Shown here: piece by piece, positions 45,463 to 54,684 of the stretch
Position numbering within the stretch: the stretch's first letter is position 1
How the letters are laid out: each line of letters begins with the position of its first letter
Origin: Flavobacteriales bacterium
GTDB lineage: Bacteria > Bacteroidota > Bacteroidia > Flavobacteriales_E > Vicingaceae
NCBI GenBank assembly: GCA_905339165.1
Contig: CAJPFH010000014.1
Location: 31,340 to 95,339 of the forward strand
Direction of reading: 5' to 3'
Length of the DNA stretch: 64,000 nucleotides
Notes under the pieces: model-generated
The model's input: the letters and a program-made list of their open reading frames with translations, nothing else
Database searches by the model: none
Told to the model about the DNA's origin: nothing
Translations under genes and position numbers: made by a program

Positions 45463-46707
45463 TTATTCTATTTCCCCGCGTTTAAGTTTGATATTGTATT
45501 TTATAACGAGTGCAAAATACAATATTACTCCTATGGCATAGAGGCAAGCGGTAATAAAAAACACCTGATAGTAAGGGAAACCACTTTCGCGTAGTACTTT
45601 AAAAATACGGGAACTAATAAACCAACTTCCACTCCAGATGGCGGCCGTAATAGCACTCATTATTTCCCGGTTTTTATTTCCAACATAACCCATTACTACT
45701 TCCGATGTCATGGGGCCAGCCATGTTCATTAATGGCTGGCGTATAATGTAGCAGGCCACAGCAATATAAATGGCAGCGTGCATGTTTTTATAAAGTTCGG
45801 TAGAGGCCATTAAAACAAGAGCCAAAATGGCTAAAGATTGGGTAAGAGGAATGGCTGTTTTAAATCCTAGCTTATTTTTAATATAAGGCACCTGTATGGC
45901 TGCAAAAGCTACCAGTATGGCAGCAATTGCACCAATGAGCGAAAAGTTTTGTGAATCTAGCTGGTGCACATTGTAAAAAAAAATTCCAATAAAGGGAATG
46001 GTTAGTCCTGCACCTATTGCTATTAGTAAGGTGGGCACCGTAGCTTGTATTATGGAAGTCCAGTCAAAATCAAGCAAATTCCATCGTGTGGCATTATCTT
46101 GTTCAAAATGCTCTTCAATAGGCACCATGCTTTTTATAAAAAAGATTGCTGCTAAGCTAATTATGATGAGTATTTCTAGTAAGAGTTTTTCGGTAAAAAG
46201 AACGGGGTTTATATTTCGTAAAATAAAAATAATAAACCCACTGCTGATAGAGGCGAAGCTAAAAGTAGCATAACTTAGGGCAATGGCACTGGTTCTGTCT
46301 TGTGCATGAGTGTTTCGGAGTATGTAGGGTAATACAGGAATTTGAATCAGGGTAAAGGAAATACCCCATAAAAACATGCTTATATAAAGCAGAGTAGATT
46401 GGTGTTGGTGAATAGCCTGAACAATTATCCATGCTAATGCGGGAACAAAATAAACGGCTGTTTTAAAGAAGGGGTGCAGTTTTTTACCCTTAATGTAAAG
46501 GCCAAGTGGAACGGATAAAATTAATACGCCCAAGAAACGAAACGAAACGTAATCAGCACTTTCATGGTCGGGGTAACCTTCTTTTTGCATATAAATAAGC
46601 ATTATAAGCATAAAAGAGGTATTTATGAGTTGTAGAAAATATTCGGCCGCTATAAGCTTTAGTAAATTACGGTTTAGGTTCGAATAGTATTTAACAAATT
46701 TAAACAT
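45463..46707 (-). CDS. Major facilitator superfamily transporter
   Basis: The 414-residue protein has about twelve hydrophobic segments with an inside loop around the middle. Typical MFS text is present, but no substrate signature was found. It overlaps miaA by eight bases, and with it and the PRiA4-like gene forms a minus-strand unit. Its substrate cannot be told from sequence. The lower conservation of motif A suggests it is one of the divergent Bacteroidota MFS permeases. Confidence 0.75.
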   Translation of the reverse strand: MFKFVKYYSNLNRNLLKLIAAEYFLQLINTSFMLIMLIYMQKEGYPDHESADYVSFRFLGVLILSVPLGLYIKGKKLHPFFKTAVYFVPALAWIIVQAIHQHQSTLLYISMFLWGISFTLIQIPVLPYILRNTHAQDRTSAIALSYATFSFASISSGFIIFILRNINPVLFTEKLLLEILIIISLAAIFFIKSMVPIEEHFEQDNATRWNLLDFDWTSIIQATVPTLLIAIGAGLTIPFIGIFFYNVHQLDSQNFSLIGAIAAILVAFAAIQVPYIKNKLGFKTAIPLTQSLAILALVLMASTELYKNMHAAIYIAVACYIIRQPLMNMAGPMTSEVVMGYVGNKNREIMSAITAAIWSGSWFISSRIFKVLRESGFPYYQVFFITACLYAIGVILYFALVIKYNIKLKRGEIE

Positions 46708-47614
46708 GCCCTTGTGTCCGAATAAACTGTACTATTTCATCAGCCTGATTAGGTTTAAACCACGTATATTTTTTATCTTTTCTAAACCAGGTAAGTTGCC
46801 TGCGGGCGTATCTTCTGGTATTTTTTTTAATTTCTTCTTTGGCTTTTTCTAAAGAAAAAATATTTTCGAAATATAAAAAAAGTTCGTTGTAACCTACGGT
46901 TTTTAATGGAGTATGGTTTTTGTGTGCAAAAACTTTTTGAGCTTCGTCAAGCAGCCCGTTTTGAAACATTGTTTCGGTTCGGGCATTTATTTTTTTATAG
47001 AGTTCTTCTGTTTCTTCTGCAATTACTATTTTAATAATTTTAAAAGGTCTTGTGTTGGGTATTCCTTTTCGTAGTATAGAGTATGGTTTTCCCGAAACAA
47101 GGCATACCTCAAGGGCTCTGAGTAATCTCTTCGGGTTTTGCAAATCTACGGTACTATAAAATTCAGGGTCTTTTTGCTGCAATAATTCCTGAAGGGCTGT
47201 AATTCCCTGATTTTGGTAAATGTCATTTAACTCGGCTCGAATCTTAAGGTTGGCGTCTGGCATTTCTTTATCGAAACCATTACAAAGAGCATCGATATAC
47301 AATCCAGAACCTCCGCAGAGTATAACGAAAGGGTGTTGTTTAAAAAGTGAATCTAACAACGTAAGGGCTTCTTTTTCGAATTGGCTGGCGTTAATAGGGG
47401 TGTGTATGCTGTGCGAAGAAATAAAGTAATGGGAAACTTCTTTTAATTCAGCAGCAGAGGGCTGTGCTGTACCAATGGGTATTTCTTTATAGAACTGCCT
47501 TGAATCGGCAGAAAGAATAACGGTGTTCAATTTTTTTGCAAGCGAAATGGATAGAGAAGTTTTTCCAACTGCCGTGGGGCCGGCAATTACAACAAGGTAT
47601 TTATCAGGGTTCAT
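46700..47614 (-). CDS. miaA: tRNA dimethylallyltransferase MiaA
   Basis: MiaA makes i6A37 in tRNAs reading U-starting codons, using DMAPP. It has the P-loop GPTAVGKTSL, the SADSRQFYKEIPIGTAQPS stretch and the Cys/Arg-rich C-terminal text ARRQLTWFRKD. Length is 304. Its ATG overlaps the stop of the upstream PRiA4-like gene by one base (TAATG), and its end overlaps the MFS gene. Confidence 0.95.
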   Translation of the reverse strand: MNPDKYLVVIAGPTAVGKTSLSISLAKKLNTVILSADSRQFYKEIPIGTAQPSAAELKEVSHYFISSHSIHTPINASQFEKEALTLLDSLFKQHPFVILCGGSGLYIDALCNGFDKEMPDANLKIRAELNDIYQNQGITALQELLQQKDPEFYSTVDLQNPKRLLRALEVCLVSGKPYSILRKGIPNTRPFKIIKIVIAEETEELYKKINARTETMFQNGLLDEAQKVFAHKNHTPLKTVGYNELFLYFENIFSLEKAKEEIKKNTRRYARRQLTWFRKDKKYTWFKPNQADEIVQFIRTQGHV

Positions 47615-48327
47615 TAAATATCTTTGTAATCATCGGGGTCGCCAAATCCATCTAATTCATCTTCGTTAAAGCCCATCTCATCATCTTCTTCGGTGTCGTT
47701 TTCTGCTGAAGAATCTTCTTCATCGTCTATCGAAGAGATACTTATTTCTAAGCTTTCAGAATCAAGACTATCAATGTCTTCGCTTTCGGAAAGAAGTTCG
47801 TCAATAGCATTACCCATCAGTAGTTCATCGGCAGAAATGTTTTCTTTGTTTTTCTTTTTCTTTTTGCCGAATAAATCATCAAAATCAGCTTCTATTTCTT
47901 CATCGGGAATAGGGGTAAGGTTTGGGTGTTGAATTGGTGCATCGCCAATTACTTTAACACAGCGGGGATATGTGGCTTTGCCGTCTTCTTCATAAATTTT
48001 AAGGAGTTCTACAAAGAAAGTCCATTTCACATTATAATCGTAGATGAATAAAAATTTTTGATGAGGGTCGTAAATGATTTTTCCGATTTTGGCATCGCTC
48101 ATATTTAGTTTGCCTTCGGGTATGGTTTTTACATTGGTTACAAATTCTTTTCCTTTTTCCCAAGCATCGTTGCTGTTGTAAAACGATGCCGGCTCGGTGG
48201 TATCAAAGTTAAAAGATTGCAGAATGCCCAAGTGTAAATCGAAGAGCGATTGGTTGGCTTTTACTTCAACTTCTCGGTAAATATCCTCTTCATCGTCTAG
48301 GGTGGCTCGGAAACGGTAAGTTTTCAT
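47614..48327 (-). CDS. PRiA4 ORF3-like protein with acidic tail
   Basis: The 237-residue protein begins MKTYRFRATLDDEED and has the text SLFDLHLGILQSFNFD, which matches the PRiA4_ORF3-like family (often named IS1096-passenger TnpR). The second half is a strongly acidic, Ser-rich low-complexity tail (about 165-237). No transposon ends or recombinase residues are present, so mobile-element function is not supported. It overlaps miaA by one base and is probably in the miaA-MFS operon. Confidence 0.8.
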   Translation of the reverse strand: MKTYRFRATLDDEEDIYREVEVKANQSLFDLHLGILQSFNFDTTEPASFYNSNDAWEKGKEFVTNVKTIPEGKLNMSDAKIGKIIYDPHQKFLFIYDYNVKWTFFVELLKIYEEDGKATYPRCVKVIGDAPIQHPNLTPIPDEEIEADFDDLFGKKKKKNKENISADELLMGNAIDELLSESEDIDSLDSESLEISISSIDDEEDSSAENDTEEDDEMGFNEDELDGFGDPDDYKDI

Positions 48328-48383
48328 GTAAGGGTTTTCTTTTTGCTGCTAATTTACTTTTTAAAAATTAAAAAAAAGATTGT

Positions 48384-49799
48384 TTATTTAATTGGATGAA
48401 GCCCGAATTCTTTTGCTTTGCTAATCATGTAATTAAAAGCATCGGTATGTGTGTTTTTTATTTCGCCTTCTAAAATAGCGTCCTTAATGGCGTTTTTTAA
48501 TATACCTACGGTTTTACACGGACGAATATTAAAAATTTTCATTATTTCTTCGCCCGAAATGGGAGGTTGAAAGTTTCTTAGATGGTCTTTTTCTTCTACT
48601 TCTTTCAGCTTATGTTTTACGAGTTCGAAATTTTTAAGGTATCGTTTTACTTTCACTTCATTTTTAGAGGTTATGTCGGCATTGCAGAGTAACATCAGGT
48701 CGTCAATATCGTTACCAGCCTCAAAGAGCAGACGTCTTATGGCCGAGTCCGAAACTTTTTCTTGCACCAGGGCAATGGGTCTAAGGTGTAAACGAACTAA
48801 TTTTTGAACGTATTCCATTTTATGGTCGAGAGGTAATTTTAGCCTGCTAAAAATTCCTTTTACCATTCGGGAACCTTTGTCTTCATGTCCGTGGAATGTC
48901 CATCCAATCTGTGAGTCGAAGCGTTTGGTAACAGGTTTTGCTATATCGTGCATAATGGCAGCCCAACGTAACCATAAGTTGTTGGAGTTTTTTGCAATAG
49001 CATCTAACACCTCGAGAGTATGGTAAAAATTATCTTTGTGCGATTTGCCGTTTTTGGTTTCAATGCCTTGCAGGGCGTTCATTTCAGGAAATATTAAAGA
49101 AAGAAGCCCGGTGTGGAAAAGGAGTTTAAACCCAATGGATGGGGTGGGGGCGAGTATTATTTTATTGAGCTCATCGCTGATTCTTTCTTGCGAAACAATT
49201 TTTATTCTATGTGCATTTGTTGAAATGGCAGAAAGTGAGTTTTTTTCGATGGTAAATTTTAGCTGGGTGGCAAAGCGTATTGCTCGCATCATTCGCAGGG
49301 GGTCATCGCTGTAAGTAATATCCGGATTAAGAGGGGTTCGGATTAATTTATTTTTCAGGTCCGTAATACCGTTAAAAGGGTCTAACAGGCTGCCAAATTT
49401 TTTTTTTGATAAATCGATGGCAATGGCGTTAATAGTAAAATCTCTTCGGTTTTGGTCATCTTCCAAAGTACCTTCTTCAACCAAGGGTTTTCTGGAGTTG
49501 CGTTGGTACGATTCTTTTCGTGCACCCACAAATTCAACATCAATATCGTGGTATTTAAACATGGCAGTACCAAAATTTTTAAAGAAACTAACCTGCGGTT
49601 TTCCTAAAAGGGAAGCTGTAGCGTGTGCCAACTCAATTCCACTTCCAATAGTTACAATGTCAATGTCTTTACACTCTAGTCCAAGTAATTGATCTCGTAC
49701 AAATCCTCCAATGGCATATGCCGGCATATTAAGTGTTTCCGAGGCTTCAGAAACCGCTTTAAATATAGGGTTATCTACAAAATGGGCAAACAAAAACAA
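48384..49799 (-). CDS. cca: CCA tRNA nucleotidyltransferase with HD domain (TTG start)
   Basis: This 471-residue enzyme adds or repairs the 3' CCA of tRNA. It has the class II motif YAIGGFVRDQLLG with the catalytic pair in DIDIV, the RRDFTINAIA motif, and a C-terminal HD domain with MHDIAKP. No ATG lies near the expected N-terminus, so TTG at 49799 (or 49793) is the probable start. Bacteroidota genomes usually annotate this as HD-domain CCA nucleotidyltransferase. It lies downstream of tsaC on the same strand. Confidence 0.9.
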   Translation of the reverse strand: MFLFAHFVDNPIFKAVSEASETLNMPAYAIGGFVRDQLLGLECKDIDIVTIGSGIELAHATASLLGKPQVSFFKNFGTAMFKYHDIDVEFVGARKESYQRNSRKPLVEEGTLEDDQNRRDFTINAIAIDLSKKKFGSLLDPFNGITDLKNKLIRTPLNPDITYSDDPLRMMRAIRFATQLKFTIEKNSLSAISTNAHRIKIVSQERISDELNKIILAPTPSIGFKLLFHTGLLSLIFPEMNALQGIETKNGKSHKDNFYHTLEVLDAIAKNSNNLWLRWAAIMHDIAKPVTKRFDSQIGWTFHGHEDKGSRMVKGIFSRLKLPLDHKMEYVQKLVRLHLRPIALVQEKVSDSAIRRLLFEAGNDIDDLMLLCNADITSKNEVKVKRYLKNFELVKHKLKEVEEKDHLRNFQPPISGEEIMKIFNIRPCKTVGILKNAIKDAILEGEIKNTHTDAFNYMISKAKEFGLHPIK

Positions 49800-49819
49800 A
49801 AAAATTTCTGTAAAAATAC

Positions 49820-50383
49820 TTATTTCCTTATAACCTCTACTTCTCCATTTTGTTTAAGGCGAATAATAGAAGACGCTTTGTTGGAAGAAGATTGATCTTG
49901 TGCGTGCTGAACAATGTAATCCATAAACGGAAAAATTTCTGAGTTTATTTCTGAGTAACTCTTGGGAGTGCTTTTACCTGAAAAATTAGCTGAGGTAGAA
50001 ACAATAGGTTTTCCGAATGAAGAAATGAGTTTAGAACAGAAAGGGTCTTTCACTAGTCGAATAGCCACTGTTCCGTCACTGGCAAGGGCTTCTTTCGGGA
50101 GGTTTATGGGATGTTCGTAAACAATAGTAAGAGGAGAGGTGGTAATATCCATTAAATCCCATGCTAAGGCGGGTACTTCTTTTATGTAGCGGTTTAGCAT
50201 AGCATCGGAGTTTACAAGAATAACAAAACTTTTTTCCGACAGTCTTTTTTTTAAGGTGCTTATTTTTTTTATTGCAGAAGGGTTTGTGGCATCGCACCCT
50301 ATTCCCCACACAGTATCGGTAGGGTAAAGTATAACTCCTCCCGATTTTAGAGCATCACAGGCATTTGTAATATCTTGATTCAA
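49820..50383 (-). CDS. tsaC: L-threonylcarbamoyladenylate synthase (TTG start)
   Basis: This Sua5/YrdC-family enzyme makes threonylcarbamoyl-AMP for t6A37 tRNA modification. It has the SGGVILYPTDTVWGIGCD N-terminus, the KKRLSEKSF substrate site and the SANFSGKSTP motif. From the TTG start it has 187 residues, a normal length for the single-domain form; no ATG or GTG fits the N-terminus. It begins eight bases below the YwqK stop. The cca gene follows after 20 bases. Confidence 0.93.
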   Translation of the reverse strand: MNQDITNACDALKSGGVILYPTDTVWGIGCDATNPSAIKKISTLKKRLSEKSFVILVNSDAMLNRYIKEVPALAWDLMDITTSPLTIVYEHPINLPKEALASDGTVAIRLVKDPFCSKLISSFGKPIVSTSANFSGKSTPKSYSEINSEIFPFMDYIVQHAQDQSSSNKASSIIRLKQNGEVEVIRK

Positions 50384-50390
50384 GAAATTT

Positions 50391-51224
50391 TTAGTTTTTA
50401 GTTTTTATTTTTCGGCCTTTCTGATTGTACTCAATCCAAGAACCTTTTACTAATTGATTGTCTTTATAGGTGGCCTTAAAACTTCTTTTTCCGTTTTCGT
50501 GCCAGCCCCTCCATTCTCCGTTTATTTTTCCGTTTAGGTAGTTGTTCTGAGATTTAAGTTTCCCGTTTTCATACCATTCGTACCATGTACCGTGGGCTAC
50601 TTCTTCTGGATACAGTATGAAAAAAGTTTCACTTCTTTTTTTTCCATTGTTATAATAGGTAAATGTTCGTTTGGAAAATGGTCTGCCCTCTTTCCATTCT
50701 ACTATTTCTATAAGGTATTTTTTCCGGTCGTATTTTTTCCAAAATCCGGTGGCTTTACCATTTTCGTATTGGCCTTCTTCGCATAAAAATCCGTTGGCAT
50801 AAAAACTTTGAAATGGCCCCACCATTTGGTTATTCTTATAATTATGAACGTATTTTCTGTAACTGGTTTCAGATACTAAATTTCCTAGAGAATCGAATTT
50901 GGCTTCTTCTTCGGTGTCGAAAACTTCTTGTAGAAAAACATATTTACCTTCACGCAAGCCGTTTACAAAAGTTTCTTGCGAAACAAAGTCTCCATTTTCG
51001 TTGTATCTGGTCCAAACGCCATTGGGCTCTCCGTTGGCATAATTGGCTTCTAGCATCAGTTTTCCGTTTTGATGCCACCAAAGGTGTGTGCCTTCTTGTT
51101 TTCCATTTACTATTTTGCCCTCGTATTGTTTTTCTCCGGAGGGGTAGTTTAATGTGCGAATTTCCTCTTGGGCTGAAAGGGTAAAGATATTAATGAGCAG
51201 GAGGAATAGAAATACTTTTTTCAT
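50391..51224 (-). CDS. YwqK/MORN-type repeat protein, exported
   Basis: From the ATG giving MKKVFLFLLLINIF the protein has 277 residues: a signal peptide ending LSAQ, then about nine imperfect repeats of the form 'WHQNGKLMLEANYANGEPNG'. This is the second such protein in the window (the first is at 40.8-41.6 kb). Both are exported and neither adjoins a toxin gene, so the YwqK antitoxin name is a family label only. A perfect -7 box ends five bases before its ATG. Its stop lies seven bases above the tsaC start. Confidence 0.85.
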   Translation of the reverse strand: MKKVFLFLLLINIFTLSAQEEIRTLNYPSGEKQYEGKIVNGKQEGTHLWWHQNGKLMLEANYANGEPNGVWTRYNENGDFVSQETFVNGLREGKYVFLQEVFDTEEEAKFDSLGNLVSETSYRKYVHNYKNNQMVGPFQSFYANGFLCEEGQYENGKATGFWKKYDRKKYLIEIVEWKEGRPFSKRTFTYYNNGKKRSETFFILYPEEVAHGTWYEWYENGKLKSQNNYLNGKINGEWRGWHENGKRSFKATYKDNQLVKGSWIEYNQKGRKIKTKN

Positions 51225-51229
51225 ACACA

Positions 51230-51237
51230 CAAAAGTA
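51230..51237 (-). promoter_or_regulatory. -7 box TACTTTTG of the second YwqK gene
   Basis: A perfect minus-strand TAnnTTTG ends five bases before the ATG, inside the short gap after ribH. It predicts a nearly leaderless mRNA. Confidence 0.55.
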
Positions 51238-51256
51238 TGAAATTGAGAAGGGAATT

Positions 51257-51751
51257 TTACTTTTTAAACTGTTTATGCAAAAAAGCCATTTTTATGGCTG
51301 CAATAGCACATTCTACTCCTTTATTGCCGAGTTTGCCTCCGGAGCGGTCTATGGCTTGTTGCTCGGTATTATCGGTTAATAAGCCAAAAATAGCCGGGCG
51401 GTTGTATTTTAAACCCACATCTTTAATGCCTTGAGAAGTGGCCTGGCAAACAAAATCGAAATGTTTGGTTTCTCCTTGAATAACGCTGCCAAGACAAATA
51501 ACAGCATCGGTGTTTTTGTACTCAAACATCCATTGGGCGGCAAGAGGTAGTTCAAAGCTGCCGGGGATATTTATTTTGTGTATATTTTCGGGTTTTGCAC
51601 CGTGTTTTAAAAGGGTTTGGTAGGCTCCTTCAAAAAGAGGGTTGGTAATATGTTTATTCCATTCGGAAATAGCAATACCAAAAGTAAAGGCGGAAGCATT
51701 CGGAATGCTTGATTCATTGTAGTTTGAGAGAGGATGAAGAGCAGTAGCCAT
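51257..51751 (-). CDS. ribH: 6,7-dimethyl-8-ribityllumazine synthase
   Basis: RibH makes lumazine from ribityl-amino-uracil and DHBP, the step before riboflavin. It has the motif SFELPLAAQWM, the GSVIQGETKHFDF substrate loop and the later KGVECAIAAIKMA text. Length is 164, normal. It lies two bases below the TPR gene on the same strand. Confidence 0.95.
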   Translation of the reverse strand: MATALHPLSNYNESSIPNASAFTFGIAISEWNKHITNPLFEGAYQTLLKHGAKPENIHKINIPGSFELPLAAQWMFEYKNTDAVICLGSVIQGETKHFDFVCQATSQGIKDVGLKYNRPAIFGLLTDNTEQQAIDRSGGKLGNKGVECAIAAIKMAFLHKQFKK

Positions 51752-51752
51752 T

Positions 51753-52445
51753 TTATTTTACATAAGCTTCGGCACGGGCAAGGTAGCGGTCTACTTCTTG
51801 CCCTTCCTTGCTCTTTTCATAATTCTCTTTAATTTCTTTGTAAAGTGTAACGGCCTTATTGAATTTGTTTTCTACTTCGTAAACGGCAGCTGCTTTCATT
51901 AAATAAATAGGAGTAATGAATTTATTTTCGTTGTAATAAGCAGCTTTTTCGTAGAAGGAAGCCGCTTCAGAGGTTTTTCCTAATTCCATGTAAGCATCTC
52001 CGGTTGCTCCAAGAGCTACTGCTCCAATCATTAAATCGGAGGTGCTGAAACTGTTTAGGTGGTCTATGGCTTTTTGATATTCTCCCGTGTTAAGGTAACA
52101 CAAACCGGCATAGTAATTTGCTAAATTAGCGGATTTGGTGCCTCCGTAGTTATCAATAATTTTAAGAAAACCATCGTATTCAGCAAACCCGTTAAGGGCT
52201 TTATCTAAAGAGTCGGCCTCAAACATTTTTTCGGCCATAAACATTCTGCTTTGGGCTTCTACTTCCATCGGTGCAATGTATAAGTTTTTGTATGCAAAAT
52301 AACCTCCAACCAACACAATAATTGCTGCGGCTATAATGCTAAAACTTTTTTTGTTTTCGTTAAAGTATTGCTCTACTCGGCTGTATGTTACCTCTGCATC
52401 TAGTATAATGTTTTCGGTTTCTTCTTTATAATTTTTTTTGGACAT
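51753..52445 (-). CDS. TPR repeat protein with N-terminal membrane anchor
   Basis: The 230-residue protein has a short basic N-terminus, one membrane helix (about 37-54), and a TPR-type array with repeats such as ANYYAGLCYLNTGEYQKAIDHLNSF and GDAYMELGKTSEAASFYEKAAYY. It resembles YfgM-like envelope TPR proteins, which assist outer-membrane protein handling. A perfect -7 box lies 20 bases before its ATG. It is followed by ribH. Confidence 0.75.
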   Translation of the reverse strand: MSKKNYKEETENIILDAEVTYSRVEQYFNENKKSFSIIAAAIIVLVGGYFAYKNLYIAPMEVEAQSRMFMAEKMFEADSLDKALNGFAEYDGFLKIIDNYGGTKSANLANYYAGLCYLNTGEYQKAIDHLNSFSTSDLMIGAVALGATGDAYMELGKTSEAASFYEKAAYYNENKFITPIYLMKAAAVYEVENKFNKAVTLYKEIKENYEKSKEGQEVDRYLARAEAYVK

Positions 52446-52465
52446 GGTTTGTTTTTATGAGGTTG

Positions 52466-52473
52466 CAAAAATA
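52466..52473 (-). promoter_or_regulatory. -7 box TATTTTTG of the TPR gene
   Basis: A perfect minus-strand TAnnTTTG lies 20 bases upstream of the TPR ATG, giving a short leader of about 16 bases. Confidence 0.5.
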
Positions 52474-52535
52474 CATTTTTTTTAATATGAATAGTTAAAA
52501 TAGGGGAATTGTGGCAGTATAAACGGGGTTACACT

Positions 52536-54647
52536 TTATACTTTTATACCCATAATACACACATCGTCTACTTGTTCTAAGTTTCCTCTCCATTTTTCGA
52601 AAGCAGCGTTTAAAATTTCCTTTTGTTCGGGCATGCTTTTACCATGAATGCTTAAGAGTAATTCTTTGAGTTTAGAGGCTTTAAATTTTTTACCTTTTTC
52701 GCCTCCAAATTGGTCTTGAAACCCATCTGTAAATAGATAAATATGATCCTCTTTTTCTAATTCAATAGATTGTGTGGTAAAGTGAGTGGGAGTTTCTACT
52801 TTACCAATAGGTTGTTTGTTGGGTTTAAATTCTAGTAGTTGTGTAGGGTTTGCATTTGATATAATCCATAAAGGGTTATTGGCCCCGGCCCATTCTAGTT
52901 TGTATTTTCCGGAGTTTTTCTTCTCTAGTTTACACAATGAGATATCCATTCCGTCTTTTACGTCCTCGTTGCTTTTGGCAAATTCTTCTACAACAATTTC
53001 TCTGGTTTTATCTAATATTTTTCCGGGTTCGTGTAAATTAAACTCTCTAACAGAACGGTTTAGAGCGTTATTGCACACTACGCTTACCATGGCTCCTGGT
53101 ACTCCATGCCCTGTACAATCTGCAGCAGCAAAAAGCGTGGTATTAAGGTTTGGTTCAATCCAATAAAAATCTCCGGCTACAATGTCTTTAGGCTTATAAA
53201 GAATAAAACTGTTCGAAAAAGATTGGTTTACCAAATCATCGGGAGGCAAAATGGCGTTTTGTATACGCTTAGCATAGCGAATGCTGCTTACTATTTCTTC
53301 ATTTTTTTCAGATAATATTTCTTTTTGTTCGTTTAGTTCCTTTGTTCTGTCTTTTACTTTTTGCTCCAACTCTGTGTTTAATTCATCTTTTAGTATATTC
53401 ATTTCTTCCAGTTTTTTTAAGGCTTCATTCTGGGCCATTTCTTTTTCTTTTTGCAACTCTCGGTATTTGTTTGCCATAGAAATTGAGAGAAATAATACCT
53501 CCACTCCCGAACCTAATTTTAGACCGTGTTCTGTAAATGGGTTTTGAGGTATAATGCTTAATTGACCAAGAATAAATAAAGAAATTCCTATGATTGAAAA
53601 AATGAATGCTGACATAAAATAAGGGCATACATGAAACCCTTTTTTTCGTACTCTGTAAATGGCGTAAAATACAAAGAATAAGCCTAGTAAACTTAAAATA
53701 TTTATATAGGGATAGGTAAATGCATACAATAATCCTGAAGTAAAAGTTGATATAACTCCAATTAAAGCTAATAATATCAGTATTTTGTATATTTTATTTA
53801 AGGATAATTTTCTTTCAGTTATTTTTAGAAAAGAGCGGGTATAAAGCATAATGAAAAGAAAAGAAAAAGAAGCTGTTAAAACAAGAGAATGGCTAGCCAT
53901 CCATGTGTTGTTAGGCCAAATATATTGAAAAGCGAAGCCATCTAAAGAAAGTTGCAAAAAGAATAAGGAAAAAATAAAACTGATATAGTATAAATAGGTT
54001 CTATCTTTTAGCACAACAAAAAAGAAAAAATAAATAACGAAAACGAAAAAAAGGATTCCGTAGTAAAATCCTAGAATTAAATTTTCTAAATAATTGTTTT
54101 GACTAAAAGCTTCCTTTTGCCAAATATTGAGAGGTACTGTCAGTGATTCTCCATCACTTTTTAAGTGCATAAAATAATCTGTTTGTTGAAAAGGGGCCAG
54201 AAGAATAGGGAAAACTAATTTTCGGTTTTTTATTAGCCTTTCCTTAAAAGTTATTTGGTCTCCATTTTCATAAACCGAAATACGGTTAGAGTCGGAAATA
54301 GTATATAGATTGGCTTTATCAGTAAGAGGTCTTGCTGCTTGGAGATAAAATTCGCGTGTTAACGAGCTGTTGTTTTTAATCGAAAATTTTAGCCAAAAAG
54401 AGGAGGATGTAAAATCTAGATTAGGATTTTTTCCTTTGTTTATAAGGGGTGTAAATTGGTCAGAAAACCTTGTAATGTTTTTTTTTAGGGAATCAAAATC
54501 TATTTTATGTGTTTTGTCCTCGAAATAAGAAGCATATTCCACCAAAGAATAAAGGTTCAGGGTGTCGTTTTCATTCAATACTAACACTTGAGCGTTTGCA
54601 AACGAATAAAAAAATAATAACACACTCAATAGAAAGGGTTTGTACAT
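52536..54647 (-). CDS. 7TMR-DISM sensor with PP2C-type (SpoIIE) phosphatase
   Basis: The 703-residue protein has a signal peptide (about 1-19), an extracytoplasmic DISM-type ligand domain (about 30-180), and seven membrane helices (about 185-395). A coiled coil (about 395-455) and a C-terminal PP2C/SpoIIE phosphatase follow, with motifs PKDIVAGDFYW, ADCTGHGVPGAMVS and LFTDGFQDQFGG. It should sense an outside ligand and dephosphorylate a cytoplasmic phosphoprotein, such as an anti-anti-sigma factor; no such partner is adjacent. It has its own -7 box upstream of the ATG. Confidence 0.88.
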   Translation of the reverse strand: MYKPFLLSVLLFFYSFANAQVLVLNENDTLNLYSLVEYASYFEDKTHKIDFDSLKKNITRFSDQFTPLINKGKNPNLDFTSSSFWLKFSIKNNSSLTREFYLQAARPLTDKANLYTISDSNRISVYENGDQITFKERLIKNRKLVFPILLAPFQQTDYFMHLKSDGESLTVPLNIWQKEAFSQNNYLENLILGFYYGILFFVFVIYFFFFVVLKDRTYLYYISFIFSLFFLQLSLDGFAFQYIWPNNTWMASHSLVLTASFSFLFIMLYTRSFLKITERKLSLNKIYKILILLALIGVISTFTSGLLYAFTYPYINILSLLGLFFVFYAIYRVRKKGFHVCPYFMSAFIFSIIGISLFILGQLSIIPQNPFTEHGLKLGSGVEVLFLSISMANKYRELQKEKEMAQNEALKKLEEMNILKDELNTELEQKVKDRTKELNEQKEILSEKNEEIVSSIRYAKRIQNAILPPDDLVNQSFSNSFILYKPKDIVAGDFYWIEPNLNTTLFAAADCTGHGVPGAMVSVVCNNALNRSVREFNLHEPGKILDKTREIVVEEFAKSNEDVKDGMDISLCKLEKKNSGKYKLEWAGANNPLWIISNANPTQLLEFKPNKQPIGKVETPTHFTTQSIELEKEDHIYLFTDGFQDQFGGEKGKKFKASKLKELLLSIHGKSMPEQKEILNAAFEKWRGNLEQVDDVCIMGIKV

Positions 54648-54664
54648 TTTGCCTATTTACACAA

Positions 54665-54672
54665 CAAATATA
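54665..54672 (-). promoter_or_regulatory. -7 box TATATTTG of the 7TMR-DISM gene
   Basis: A perfect minus-strand TAnnTTTG lies 17 bases upstream of the ATG, in the 37-base gap below xerD. Confidence 0.5.
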
Positions 54673-54684
54673 AGGTATAAAATT

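Noticed and set aside
47614..48327. Reading the PRiA4/IS1096-passenger-type gene as a mobile element
   Set aside because: No inverted repeats, target duplication or recombinase residues; it is coupled to miaA in a housekeeping operon.
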